DNA from: Ruminococcus flavefaciens
GTDB taxonomy: Bacteria > Bacillota > Clostridia > Oscillospirales > Ruminococcaceae
Reading direction: 5' to 3'
Length of the DNA stretch: 64,000 nt
Assembly (NCBI GenBank): GCA_023667045.1
Contig: JAMPAU010000001.1
Location: 1,290,594 to 1,354,593 of the forward strand
In this document: in pieces, positions 27,781-36,955 of the stretch
How the letters are laid out: the number at the start of each line of letters is the position of its first letter
Numbering within the stretch: the stretch's first letter is position 1
Notes under the pieces: model-generated
What the model saw: only the letters and a program-made list of their open reading frames with translations
The model's database searches: none
What the model was told of the DNA's origin: nothing
Program-made: the position numbers and the translations under genes

Positions 27781-29734
27781 CTATTACCCAGAACAGTGGG
27801 ACAGTGCATTCTGGAGCAGAGACGCAGAACAGATGCTGAAAACCGGCGTGAAAATTGTACGTATATGTGACGGTGCGTGGTCACGTATTGAAAGACAGGA
27901 CGGAATTTTTGACTTTGAATGGCTTGATGAGGTTGTTGAAATTTTCGAGCGTTTCGGCATTGAAATAATGATGTGTATTCCGACCGGTTGTCCTCCTTTG
28001 TGGCTATATAATGCACACCCCGAAATTATTCAGGTCGGTGCTGACGGAAAAAGGGTTCAGATAGGCGTGCGTGGTCACAGGTGTATAAATTCGCCTGTTT
28101 TCATGGCATATGCAAAGAGACTAACAGAACAGCTTGTACGGCGTTACGGTCATAGAAGTGCCGTTACCGCTTGGCAGATTGACAGCGAACTTGAATCATA
28201 TCAGTGTAGCTGTGAGGTGTGCAGGGAAAAATTCCGGAAGTGGCTATGGGAAAAACATGAAAGTCTTGAAAATATCAATCAGGCACTGGGAACAGAAGTA
28301 CACAGCCTTGAATACAGCGATATTTCAGAGATACAGTCCCCGACTGCTTACCCGTCAGAATGGCAGAATCCCTCTCTATGCCTTGAATACAGGCGTTTTT
28401 CTGCTGACTGCACGGCTGAATACATAAACGAAATTACAGATATTATACGCCGTGAAGTACCTAAAGCAACCGTCACTACTAATACATGGCTCTGTGAAAA
28501 CGCTCCAGATTATTACAAGATTTTTGAAAATATGGATTTTGTCGCATATGATAACTATCCGCCTGTTGCAGTGGACAAGAAAAATATGGTTAAGTCTCAT
28601 GCTTTCCGGCTTGACCTTATGCGTGGCATAAAAAGAGAAAACTTCTGGATTACCGAACAGTTAAGCGGTTCAGTGGGTGGCTGGTCAACAATGTCTCCGG
28701 CTCTGCTACCCGGTATGCTTATGGGATATTCGTTACAGGCTTTTGCACATGGTGCGGATACGGTCATTCACTACAGGTGGAGAACAGCCCTAAAAGGTTC
28801 TGAGATGTTTCTTCATGGAATACTCGACCACAGCAATACTCCTACAAGACGTTTCTTTGAGTTTTCAGAACTCTGCAAAACCGCCTCAAAGCTCGATGTA
28901 TTCAGACTGGCAAAGATAGTTTCTGAAATAGCTATACTGTATTCGCCTGACTGTTTCAATGCACTTAAAATACAGCCACAGACGGAAGGTTTTGACTACA
29001 TTGAACAGCTTGAAAGTTTTCATTCAGCGTTTGCACGTTATGGTGCAAATATAGATGTTGTGTCTGCTGATTCTGATTTGTCCAAATATAAAATAGTAAT
29101 TGCTCCGGCGGTATTTGTCAATGAAAAGGCAGTGACGGAAAATATATATCGTTTTGTGATAAACGGCGGTATGCTTGTTATGACGTGCCGGAGTGGCGTT
29201 AAGGATGTTAATAATAACTGTATCATGGAAGTCCTGCCGACCGTATATAAACAGCTTATCGGTGCTGAGGTTACAGAATACGACCCCATAGGCAGTACAG
29301 TAAATCAGAGCATAAAGGATTTTGCCGGAAATAAGTTTAATTGCCGTGAATGGTGTGATATTCTTCACCTTACTACTGCAAAGGTCTATGCTGAGTACGG
29401 CGAGAGTTTCTATAAATGCTGTCCGGCGGTCACTATGAATAGATACTGCAAAGGCGTTGTTTATTATGTAGGCACAGTATGCGATTCGGACTTTTATGAA
29501 AGCTTTGCCGGAAATCTTATGGTACAGGCTGGTATACCACGTCTGAGGGGTCTTCCTAAAGGCGTTGAGGTTATCACTCGCACAAACGGCATAAACGAGT
29601 ATATTTTCTTTTTCAATAACTCAAACGAAACTGTTACAATAAATCTTCCTAAAGCTATGTATAGTATTATTGATTCAAGGGGCAAGGACGTTATTAGGCT
29701 TATACCTTTTGACGCTGATATTGTAAGAAAGTAG
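27764..29734 (+). CDS. GH42 family beta-galactosidase-like protein
   Basis: 656 residues from ATG 27764, with GGAGG upstream. GVDYYPEQW opens the GH-A barrel; the acid/base glutamate is Glu142 in WQIDSELES and the nucleophile Glu298 in FWITEQLSG, followed by the trimerisation and C-terminal domains. No signal peptide, so it works on imported galactosides. Odd: the Asn that precedes the acid/base Glu throughout clan GH-A is Ser141 here. Confidence 0.85.
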   Translation: MRIGVDYYPEQWDSAFWSRDAEQMLKTGVKIVRICDGAWSRIERQDGIFDFEWLDEVVEIFERFGIEIMMCIPTGCPPLWLYNAHPEIIQVGADGKRVQIGVRGHRCINSPVFMAYAKRLTEQLVRRYGHRSAVTAWQIDSELESYQCSCEVCREKFRKWLWEKHESLENINQALGTEVHSLEYSDISEIQSPTAYPSEWQNPSLCLEYRRFSADCTAEYINEITDIIRREVPKATVTTNTWLCENAPDYYKIFENMDFVAYDNYPPVAVDKKNMVKSHAFRLDLMRGIKRENFWITEQLSGSVGGWSTMSPALLPGMLMGYSLQAFAHGADTVIHYRWRTALKGSEMFLHGILDHSNTPTRRFFEFSELCKTASKLDVFRLAKIVSEIAILYSPDCFNALKIQPQTEGFDYIEQLESFHSAFARYGANIDVVSADSDLSKYKIVIAPAVFVNEKAVTENIYRFVINGGMLVMTCRSGVKDVNNNCIMEVLPTVYKQLIGAEVTEYDPIGSTVNQSIKDFAGNKFNCREWCDILHLTTAKVYAEYGESFYKCCPAVTMNRYCKGVVYYVGTVCDSDFYESFAGNLMVQAGIPRLRGLPKGVEVITRTNGINEYIFFFNNSNETVTINLPKAMYSIIDSRGKDVIRLIPFDADIVRK

Positions 29735-29742
29735 GCATAGTT

Positions 29743-30177
29743 ATGAAAATAGTTTTACAGAGAGTTACAAAAGCAAGCGTTACTGTTAACGGCAGAATAA
29801 CTGGAAAAATCAATAACGGCTATCTGTTGCTTTTCGGGGTAGGAAAAGAAGATACACAGGAAGACTGCAAAAGGCTTGCGGACAAGATTATTAATCTTAG
29901 GATTTTTTCCGACGAAAACGACAAGATAAATCTTTCGCTCAAAGACGTGAAAGGCTCACTGCTTGTTGTTCCGCAGTTTACGCTTTACGCTGACTGTCGC
30001 AAAGGCAACCGCCCAAACTTCATACAGGCAGGTTCTTCCGACTTTGCAAACAGTCTCTTTGAGTACTTCACGGAATACTTGAGGAGCAGGGGACAGCACG
30101 TTGAGACAGGCGTTTTTGGTGCGGATATGAAAGTTGAATTACTCAATGACGGACCTTTTACAGTAATACTTGAATAG
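29743..30177 (+). CDS. dtd: D-aminoacyl-tRNA deacylase
   Basis: 144 residues, starting MKIVLQRVTKASVTV and carrying the substrate motif SLLVVPQFTLYAD and GPFTVILE at the end. DTD removes D-amino acids from mischarged tRNAs. It begins 8 bp after the GH42 gene. The following hairpin at 30186-30226 probably ends its transcript. Confidence 0.95.
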   Translation: MKIVLQRVTKASVTVNGRITGKINNGYLLLFGVGKEDTQEDCKRLADKIINLRIFSDENDKINLSLKDVKGSLLVVPQFTLYADCRKGNRPNFIQAGSSDFANSLFEYFTEYLRSRGQHVETGVFGADMKVELLNDGPFTVILE

Positions 30178-30185
30178 ACTGAATT

Positions 30186-30226
30186 AAAATCACCTCTTGT
30201 GCCAATAATTACACTGAGGTGATTTT
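30186..30226 (+). terminator. Hairpin combining terminator and ribosome-site masking
   Basis: Perfect 11-bp stem AAAATCACCTC (30186-30196) with GAGGTGATTTT (30216-30226), followed by TT and the PBP start codon at 30229. The right arm contains the only Shine-Dalgarno sequence of the PBP gene. Confidence 0.7.
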
Positions 30227-30228
30227 TT

Positions 30229-31821
30229 ATGCGTAAAAAAATTGAAATAAGAATCATAATACTTGTTGCAGTATTTTTTCTGATGTTTGTGGGGCTGTGT
30301 TTCAACTACTACCGCATAGCTATGAAACGTGAACACGTCCGGACAGCACGCACAAACGCACAGTTCACGGTAACCGCCGGAATCAGCGAGGGGACTATTT
30401 ACGACAGGAATTTAAAACCCATAGTCAATTCTGGAAAGAAAAACATAGCTGTAGCAGTGCCAGCTTTTCTAGACAGAAATTCAACCGCTGAATATGCAGT
30501 TGACAAAGATGATTTTCTTGAAAATTTCGACAAAGGTCTGCCCTTTACATTTGAGTGCAAACCCAATACTTCCGATTCTGACGGACTGACTGTTTTTGAG
30601 ATTCCCGAAAGATATTCCGAAAACCAGCCAGCACAGCACGTGGTGGGTTATCTGTCACAGGGCGAGGGGGTAGCCGGAATAGAATACGCATATGATAAGA
30701 TACTCCGCAGTGATTACGGCGAAAACAGTGTGACGTATACAACGGACGGTTTCGGGCAGATACTTATAGGAGATGGCAAGAAGATTATCCGGAGCAATGC
30801 CGAAAAAAGCGGTGCTGTCACTACAATAGACCTTGATATACAGAAGATATGCGAAGATGCAGGCAAAGATATTGACAAGGGTGCTATTGTGGTTGCGGAC
30901 GTGAAAACAGGTGAGATTCTCGCTATGGCGAGTTTTCCGGACTATAACGTTGCCGATATGGAAAAGGCACTTTCCGACGAAAGAAGTCCGCTGATAAACC
31001 GTGCTTTATATTCGTACAGCGTGGGGTCGGTTTTCAAGCTTGTAACTTCTGCACAGGCTATCGAAAATAAATACGGCGGTTACGTCTACAACTGCACTGG
31101 ACAGGAAAATGTAGAGGGTAAAATCTTCAACTGCCACAAGGCTGACGGTCACGGTTTGCAGACACTTTCCGACGCTATCACTAATTCTTGCAACACTTAC
31201 TTTATAAACCTTAGCCGTGTTCTTGATGTAAAGGATTTCAGGGAACTTGCTTTTAATTTAGGATTCGGGCGTGAAATACACTTGTGTTCCGGAATGACGG
31301 CTTCCGGCGGTGTACTGCCCACTGTGAAAGAACTCATGATACCTGCCGAACTCGCTAATTTTTCATTCGGACAGGGTAAACTCTCCGCAACTCCTTTGCA
31401 GATTCTACAGCTGACGTGTGCCATAGCCAACGACGGAAAAATGCCTGTACTCCGCATTGTAAAGGGCATGACCCTCGACGGCGAGGACATAATGAACGAA
31501 AAAACTCCTCAGCATTCAGAAGTGCTTGAAAAGGACACGGCAAACCAGTTGAAAGAAATGATGATTTCGGCGGTTGAGGACAATGAAAACTCCAACGCAC
31601 GAACGATTTATACAACAGTCGGGGCTAAGACCTCAACGGCACAGACAGGTCGCACCGACAAAAAAGGCGAAGAACTCTGTCACGCATGGATAACGGGATT
31701 TTTTCCGGCAGATAAGCCACAGTATGCGGTTACAGTGCTTGTTGAGGACGGCGGTTACGGCAATGACGTTTCTGCACCTGTTTTCCGTGAAATCGCTGAC
31801 AGAATATCACAAGAAACATAA
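30229..31821 (+). CDS. Class B penicillin-binding protein (transpeptidase)
   Basis: 530 residues: one N-terminal membrane helix (~8-28), a short dimerisation region and a transpeptidase domain with SVFK at 267-270 (catalytic Ser267) and SCN at 320-322. The third motif is KTS at 467-469 instead of KTG. There are no PASTA repeats. It cross-links peptidoglycan; whether in division, elongation or sporulation is not clear. Its ribosome site is buried in the hairpin before it. Confidence 0.88.
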   Translation: MRKKIEIRIIILVAVFFLMFVGLCFNYYRIAMKREHVRTARTNAQFTVTAGISEGTIYDRNLKPIVNSGKKNIAVAVPAFLDRNSTAEYAVDKDDFLENFDKGLPFTFECKPNTSDSDGLTVFEIPERYSENQPAQHVVGYLSQGEGVAGIEYAYDKILRSDYGENSVTYTTDGFGQILIGDGKKIIRSNAEKSGAVTTIDLDIQKICEDAGKDIDKGAIVVADVKTGEILAMASFPDYNVADMEKALSDERSPLINRALYSYSVGSVFKLVTSAQAIENKYGGYVYNCTGQENVEGKIFNCHKADGHGLQTLSDAITNSCNTYFINLSRVLDVKDFRELAFNLGFGREIHLCSGMTASGGVLPTVKELMIPAELANFSFGQGKLSATPLQILQLTCAIANDGKMPVLRIVKGMTLDGEDIMNEKTPQHSEVLEKDTANQLKEMMISAVEDNENSNARTIYTTVGAKTSTAQTGRTDKKGEELCHAWITGFFPADKPQYAVTVLVEDGGYGNDVSAPVFREIADRISQET

Positions 31822-31826
31822 AAAAT

Positions 31827-31856
31827 ACCTCCGGAGCGTTTCCGGAGGTGAATTTT
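31827..31856. terminator. Bidirectional terminator
   Basis: ACCTCCGGA (31827-31835) pairs with TCCGGAGGT (31841-31849). A-run on the left and T-run on the right let it stop both the PBP transcript and the convergent SPFH operon. Confidence 0.85.
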
Positions 31857-31857
31857 T

Positions 31858-31950
31858 TCAGCTGAAAATAAATTCAAGTACTGTATAGGTGATAGTTGCA
31901 ATTACAAGCGATATTGTCGCAAAAAGTCCTTTTTTAGATTTTTTATCCAT
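31858..31950 (-). CDS. 30-aa single-span membrane microprotein
   Basis: On the minus strand an ATG at 31950 opens 30 codons and a TGA. AAGGAA stands 8-9 nt before it, and the start is 15 bp after the stop of the ribbon-helix-helix gene. The peptide has a basic head (MDKKSKKG), a hydrophobic span (LFATISLVIATITYTVL) and a short tail, a typical small membrane protein. Immediately downstream is the bidirectional terminator. I do not know a family for it; the case rests on ribosome site, composition and operon position. Confidence 0.6.
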   Translation of the reverse strand: MDKKSKKGLFATISLVIATITYTVLEFIFS

Positions 31951-31965
31951 TGTTATATTCCTTGA

Positions 31966-32175
31966 TTATTTGTCGAAATTTTCAATATCGAAATCCGGCG
32001 GTGCGTCTATTTCTTCGGAGACGTATTTTCCGTTTTTCTTACGCTGTTTAACGCATTCAGTGAGCAGGTATTCTATCTGTCCGTTCACTGAGCGGAAATC
32101 ATCTTCCGCCCATTGAAAAATATCCTTGTACAGCTTTTCGGATATTCTGAGCGGAATTTGTTTTTTCTGTGCCAT
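31966..32175 (-). CDS. Arc-like ribbon-helix-helix protein
   Basis: 69 residues; the core QIPLRISEKLYKDIFQWAED and SVNGQIEYLL has the Arc/MetJ ribbon-helix-helix pattern, a DNA-binding or antitoxin-like fold. It begins 1 bp after the SPFH gene stop, so the two are translationally coupled. The SPFH-plus-RHH pairing recurs in clostridia as far as I recall. Target unknown; it may regulate its own operon through the palindrome at 33192-33211. Confidence 0.75.
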   Translation of the reverse strand: MAQKKQIPLRISEKLYKDIFQWAEDDFRSVNGQIEYLLTECVKQRKKNGKYVSEEIDAPPDFDIENFDK

Positions 32176-32176
32176 A

Positions 32177-33172
32177 TCAGTAGAGACTTCCCGAATTTAC
32201 TATAGGCTGTGCATCATGGTTGCCACAGAGGACGACAAGTAGATTTGATACCATAGAGGCTTTGCGTTCTTCGTCAAGGTCAACCATACCGCTTTCGCTG
32301 AGACGTTCAAGAGCCATTTCAACCATACCCACAGCACCGTCAACAATCATTTTTCTTGCGTCTATGATAGCAGAAGCCTGTTGTCTCTGGAGCATAACGG
32401 CGGCTATTTCGGGAGCGTATGCAAGATATGTAATGCGTGCCTCTACTATTTCAAGACCGGCATTTTCTACTTTCTGCTGAATCTCATCACGGATTCTTTC
32501 GGCTACTATTTCGCTTGAACCTCTTAAACTTCCCTCGTCGGCTATACCGTCGCCTGTTGTGTCAACGTCCGGTGAAACGTCATACGGATAGAGACGTACG
32601 ATATTTCTTAAAGCCGTATCGCACTGGAGCGAGAGGTATTCTTTGTAGTTGTCAACATCAAATACAGCTTTGGCGGTATTTTTTACTTTCCATGTGACAG
32701 CTATTCCGATTTCAACAGGGTTGCCGAGACAGTCGTTTATCTTCTGACGGTTATTGTTAAGGGTCATTATTTTGAGGGAAATTTTCTTGCTTGGAGCAGT
32801 TGCGGTAGTCTTCACGCCTTGAATAGTTATTCCGGTATTGTCTCCCACGTCGTCGCTCTGTCTGAGGTGGGTATTTGAGGCAGGATTTACAGCAGAACAG
32901 AACGGATTAACCCAGTAAAAGCCGTCGCCTTTTAAAGTACCGTGATACTTGCCGAAAAGGGTTAAAACGAGTGCTTCCTGTGGTTTGAGGACTATAAGCC
33001 CCTTAAATGGAAACCAACCGATAGCAAGGTATACAGTACCTGCACCTGCTAAAGTGTTATTATCAGATATAGCTCCTGTGATAATTAAAACTATATCAAG
33101 AGCGTACAGCAGACCCCAAAAAAGCATCATGGGCATACCGTTCTTTTTGGTGGACAGAATTTTTTCTTTCAT
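32177..33172 (-). CDS. SPFH/band-7 domain membrane protein
   Basis: 331 residues: two short hydrophobic segments near residues 15-60, then an SPFH (stomatin/prohibitin/flotillin) domain with the helical [19 protein letters not shown] region and a short C-terminus. Such proteins scaffold membrane microdomains or proteolytic complexes. AAAGGAT precedes the ATG. It heads a three-gene operon with the RHH protein and the 30-aa membrane peptide. Confidence 0.85.
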   Translation of the reverse strand: MKEKILSTKKNGMPMMLFWGLLYALDIVLIITGAISDNNTLAGAGTVYLAIGWFPFKGLIVLKPQEALVLTLFGKYHGTLKGDGFYWVNPFCSAVNPASNTHLRQSDDVGDNTGITIQGVKTTATAPSKKISLKIMTLNNNRQKINDCLGNPVEIGIAVTWKVKNTAKAVFDVDNYKEYLSLQCDTALRNIVRLYPYDVSPDVDTTGDGIADEGSLRGSSEIVAERIRDEIQQKVENAGLEIVEARITYLAYAPEIAAVMLQRQQASAIIDARKMIVDGAVGMVEMALERLSESGMVDLDEERKASMVSNLLVVLCGNHDAQPIVNSGSLY

Positions 33173-33204
33173 GATAAATAATCCTTTCTTTATATGATAT
33201 TAAA

Positions 33205-33233
33205 ATCATATCATATTAATTTCTATTTGTCAA
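33205..33233 (-). promoter_or_regulatory. SPFH-operon promoter with overlapping palindrome
   Basis: Minus strand: TTGACA (33233-33228), 17-nt spacer, TATGAT (33210-33205). The -10 lies in the inverted repeat ATATGAT (33192-33198) / ATCATAT (33205-33211), a good operator candidate. Confidence 0.75.
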
Positions 33234-33271
33234 GAGGATTTTCAAAAATTCCGGAAAATATTTCAAAATTA

Positions 33272-33300
33272 TTGACATTTACCGAAAATAATACTATAAT
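33272..33300 (+). promoter_or_regulatory. Perfect sigma-A promoter of alaS
   Basis: TTGACA at 33272-33277, 17-nt spacer, TATAAT at 33295-33300, divergent from the SPFH promoter. The leader to 33341 is short and holds no T-box. Confidence 0.88.
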
Positions 33301-33340
33301 ATATTTGTTAATGCTATAACCACTAAAGGAGAGGAATTTT

Positions 33341-35983
33341 ATGGAATGGACTGGACTTAATGACCTTCGTGAAAAGTATCTTTCATTTTTCGAGGGCAAA
33401 AATCATACAAGAATGGCGAGTGCCTCGCTTGTACCGCAGGGCGACAAGAGTCTTCTGCTTATAAATTCGGGCATGGCACCCCTTAAAAAATACTTTCTTG
33501 GACAGGCAGTACCGCCCAACAAGAGAGTGACAACCTGTCAGAAATGCATACGTACTCCCGATATTGAGAGCGTCGGAAAAACTGCACGTCACGGCACATA
33601 CTTTGAAATGCTCGGCAACTTCTCTTTCGGCGACTATTTCAAGAATGAGGCTATTGAATGGGCTTGGGAGTTCCTCACAAAAACCCTTGCTATTCCGGCT
33701 GGCAGACTTTGGATTACTATTTTCGAGAGCGATGACGAGGCTGAACAGATTTGGGAAAACAAAATAGGCATTCCGCATGACAGAATAATCCGTCTCGGTA
33801 AAAAAGACAATTTCTGGGAACACGGCTCAGGTCCTTGCGGTCCTTGCTCGGAAATACATTTCGACCGTGTGGGCGAAAACAGAAAGCTTGACCGTGCAGG
33901 TTTTGAGGCTGAGGGCGACAAGGATAATATCATTGAAATCTGGAATCTTGTTTTCAGTCAGTTTGACAGCGACGGCAACGGCAATTACGCTGAAATGAAA
34001 AGCAAGAACATTGATACCGGTATGGGTCTTGAAAGACTTGCCTGTGTAATGCAGACTGTTGACAATATCTTTGAAGTTGATACTGTTCAGAATATAATGA
34101 AGCACGTTTCTGATATTGCCGGAATCAAATACAAGGAAAACCACAAAACAGATGTTTCGCTCCGTGTAATCACTGACCACATAAGAAGTACTACTTTCAT
34201 GGTCGGCGACGGTATTATGCCGTCCAATGAGGGCAGGGGTTATGTTCTCAGGAGACTTTTAAGACGTGCCGCACGTCACGGCAGACTTTTAGGCATTAGA
34301 AAGCCTTTCCTCTGTGAAGTTGCCGATACTGTAATAAATGAAAACGCCAATGCTTATCCGGAACTCGCCGAAAAGAGAGACTACATCAAGAAGATTATCG
34401 GTGTTGAGGAAGAAGCATTCGCAAAGACGGTTGATAAGGGTTCTGAACTGCTCGCACAGTTCACGGAAAAACTCGCTGAAGAAAACAAGACAGTTCTTTC
34501 CGGCGATGACGCATTCAAGCTCTCTGATACTTACGGTTTCCCGATAGACCTCACAATTGAAATATGCGAGGAAAAGGGACTGACTGTTGATACAGAGCGT
34601 TTCAATGAACTTGCTAAACAACAGCGTGAAACCGCCAAAGCTGACCACCTCGCAAAAGCCGGCTCGTCATGGGCTGACAACAGCATTAAGGTTGAAGCTC
34701 CGGCGACTGTATTTACTGGATATACAAACTTCCATGAAAAAGAGGTTAAAATACTTGCAATCTACAAGGACGGCGTGGAAGTTGAGACAGCAGTTGAGGG
34801 CGACAATGTTGTTATCGTTCTCGATAAAACACCTTTCTATGCTGAAAGTGGCGGACAGTCCGGCGACAGCGGTTCTATCATAAACTATGGCACGGACAGC
34901 ACGGCAACTATAAGCGATACTATAAAATCTGAAGGTCATTTCCTGCACATTGCAAGTATTGACAGCGGAAGTCTTTCAAAGGGCGAAACTGTAGGTGCTT
35001 ATATTAATGCTCATAAAAGACGTGCTACTATGGCTAATCATACGTCCGCACACCTGTTGCAGAAGTCTTTACAGGTAGTTTTAGGCGAACACGTTCATCA
35101 GGCAGGACAGCTTGTAAATGACAAGGCTTGCCGTTTTGACTTCAATCATTTCAGTGCAATGACTGACGAGGAAATCGCAAAGGTTGAGGAACTCGTAAAC
35201 AGCTATATTATAAATTCCATTGAGGTTGTAACCCGTGAAATGCCCATTGAGGAGGCTAAAAAACTCGGTGCTATGGCATTGTTCGGCGAAAAGTACGGCG
35301 ATGTAGTTCGTGTTGTAACTGTCGGTGATTCTGTAGAGTTCTGTGGCGGTACTCACGTATCAAATGCAAGTGATATAGGTGTATTCAAGATAGTTTCAGA
35401 AAGTTCCGTAGCTGCCGGTGTAAGACGTATCGAGGCTGTAACAGGACAGGGTGTACTTGAACTCCTCAACAGCTATAAGAATACTATTATTAAATCCGCA
35501 AAGGCTTTGAAACTCGCAAACGTTAATGAACTCCCCGAAAAATGTACGTCTGTTTTTGCTGAAAACAAGGAACTCGGCAAAAAAGTTGAAAGTCTCAGCC
35601 AGCAGATAGCAAACGCTAAAGTTTCGGCTATTTTCGACAACGCACAGGAAGTCAACGGCGTGAAGCTTGTTTCTGCAAGAATGGACGGCTCTGCTCCCGA
35701 CGCACTCCGCAAGCTTGGTGACAGCGTTAAGGACAAGAACGAGGACATTATAGCACTCTTTGCCGGAACAGTCGGCGAAAAAGGCACTTTATACTGTGTA
35801 TGCACAAAGGGTGCAGTAAATAAGGGTGCTAATGCCGGAAAGATTGTCCGTGAAATATCTGCTCTTACAGGCGGTAAGGGTGGCGGTAAGCCCGACAGTG
35901 CTATGGCAGGTGTAGGCGATATTTCAAAGATTGATTCCGCTATGAATGAGTTTTCTGCAATTGCCGGAGGATTTATCAAGTAA
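33341..35983 (+). CDS. alaS: Alanyl-tRNA synthetase
   Basis: 880 residues, full length. The N-terminal class II catalytic domain contains TCQKCIRTPDIE and RHGTYFEMLGNFSFGDYF; the editing domain has the zinc ligands HTSAH and CGGTH; the C-Ala oligomerisation domain ends with GGKGGGKPDSAMAG. It charges tRNA-Ala and edits Ser/Gly. GGAGAGG lies before the ATG. First gene of a long run of co-directional genes. Confidence 0.96.
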   Translation: MEWTGLNDLREKYLSFFEGKNHTRMASASLVPQGDKSLLLINSGMAPLKKYFLGQAVPPNKRVTTCQKCIRTPDIESVGKTARHGTYFEMLGNFSFGDYFKNEAIEWAWEFLTKTLAIPAGRLWITIFESDDEAEQIWENKIGIPHDRIIRLGKKDNFWEHGSGPCGPCSEIHFDRVGENRKLDRAGFEAEGDKDNIIEIWNLVFSQFDSDGNGNYAEMKSKNIDTGMGLERLACVMQTVDNIFEVDTVQNIMKHVSDIAGIKYKENHKTDVSLRVITDHIRSTTFMVGDGIMPSNEGRGYVLRRLLRRAARHGRLLGIRKPFLCEVADTVINENANAYPELAEKRDYIKKIIGVEEEAFAKTVDKGSELLAQFTEKLAEENKTVLSGDDAFKLSDTYGFPIDLTIEICEEKGLTVDTERFNELAKQQRETAKADHLAKAGSSWADNSIKVEAPATVFTGYTNFHEKEVKILAIYKDGVEVETAVEGDNVVIVLDKTPFYAESGGQSGDSGSIINYGTDSTATISDTIKSEGHFLHIASIDSGSLSKGETVGAYINAHKRRATMANHTSAHLLQKSLQVVLGEHVHQAGQLVNDKACRFDFNHFSAMTDEEIAKVEELVNSYIINSIEVVTREMPIEEAKKLGAMALFGEKYGDVVRVVTVGDSVEFCGGTHVSNASDIGVFKIVSESSVAAGVRRIEAVTGQGVLELLNSYKNTIIKSAKALKLANVNELPEKCTSVFAENKELGKKVESLSQQIANAKVSAIFDNAQEVNGVKLVSARMDGSAPDALRKLGDSVKDKNEDIIALFAGTVGEKGTLYCVCTKGAVNKGANAGKIVREISALTGGKGGGKPDSAMAGVGDISKIDSAMNEFSAIAGGFIK

Positions 35984-35991
35984 AATAATAT

Positions 35992-36020
35992 TCCGGTGCG
36001 GACGGTCTGCCCGTACCGGA
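35992..36020 (+). terminator. Hairpin after alaS, possible weak terminator
   Basis: Ten-pair stem (35992-36001 with 36011-36020, one G-U) but followed by TTTAAAAAAG rather than a clean T-run, so partial termination at most. Confidence 0.5.
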
Positions 36021-36041
36021 TTTAAAAAAGGAGTAAAAACT

Positions 36042-36395
36042 ATGGATTGTTTATTCTGCAAAATAATAAACGGCGAGATTCCAAGCACTAAGGTTTATGA
36101 GGACGAGTTTGTTTTTGCATTCAAGGACATTGCACCTATCGCACCAGTTCACGACCTCGTAATCCCTAAAAAACATATCTGCTGTGCAAATGAAGTAAAT
36201 GCTGACAACTCGGAATACGTCGCTAAGATTTTTGAGGCTGTACCAAAGGTTGCAGAGGTTGAGGGTATCGAAAGCTACCGCATTATCAGCAACTGCGGTG
36301 ACGATGCCGGACAGACTGTCAAGCACCTGCATTTCCACGTTTTAGGCGGTGTGAAAATGGGCTGGGGTGCTGATTCTCTCGGTAAAACCGAATAA
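36042..36395 (+). CDS. HIT-family nucleotide hydrolase (HinT-like)
   Basis: 117 residues from ATG 36042 with AAGGAG upstream; the frame is open earlier but lacks a ribosome site there. DCLFCKIINGEIPS opens the protein and HLHFHVLGG is the histidine triad. HinT-type enzymes hydrolyse nucleoside phosphoramidates and aminoacyl-adenylates, which suits its place after alaS. Confidence 0.92.
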   Translation: MDCLFCKIINGEIPSTKVYEDEFVFAFKDIAPIAPVHDLVIPKKHICCANEVNADNSEYVAKIFEAVPKVAEVEGIESYRIISNCGDDAGQTVKHLHFHVLGGVKMGWGADSLGKTE

Positions 36396-36407
36396 GGAGG
36401 AAAAGCA

Positions 36408-36944
36408 TTGAATACGTATAAGATGACTATTGCAGGTCTGGAGCGTGAGCTTACTCTTTGTCCGCTGAATGACAAGGTAAGTATCGGGGCTTTTATAATG
36501 TTCTCGGACGTTGAGCTGACTGTTGCCTGTGCTGAAGAACTCCTTAAAAAGTGCGGTGAATTTGATGTGATTCTCACTGCTGAATCAAAGGGCATTCCGA
36601 TAGCTTATGAGATGTCAAGACAGTCCGGAAAACCTTACGTTGTAGCACGCAAATCAATAAAGCTATACATGACAGAACCGCTTTCAGTATCGGTCAAGTC
36701 TATCACAACCGCAAACGTTCAGACCCTTTATCTTTCACAGGAAAAAGCCGAAATGCTTAAAGGTAAGAAGATTCTTATAGTTGACGACGTGGTAAGCACA
36801 GGAGAGTCTTTCAACGCTCTCGGAGAACTTGCTAAGTCGGCAGGCGGTGAGGTAGTGACGTACTCGGCAGTGCTTGCAGAGGGCGACGCATCAGAACGCA
36901 GTGATATAGTATTCCTTGAAAAGTTACCGCTTTTCTTTAAGTGA
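36408..36944 (+). CDS. Phosphoribosyltransferase, adenine PRTase-like
   Basis: 178 residues beginning at TTG 36408, six bases after AGGAGG. The PRPP-binding signature is ILIVDDVVSTGES at ~121-133, and the ARKSIKLYM segment matches the family of apt-like proteins. Probably salvages a purine base to its monophosphate. Specificity is inferred, hence no symbol. Confidence 0.82.
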   Translation: MNTYKMTIAGLERELTLCPLNDKVSIGAFIMFSDVELTVACAEELLKKCGEFDVILTAESKGIPIAYEMSRQSGKPYVVARKSIKLYMTEPLSVSVKSITTANVQTLYLSQEKAEMLKGKKILIVDDVVSTGESFNALGELAKSAGGEVVTYSAVLAEGDASERSDIVFLEKLPLFFK

Positions 36945-36955
36945 GGTAAGTTATA

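Noticed and set aside
33301-33340. T-box leader before alaS
   Set aside because: The region between promoter and start codon is only about 35 nt and holds no T-box sequence or hairpins.
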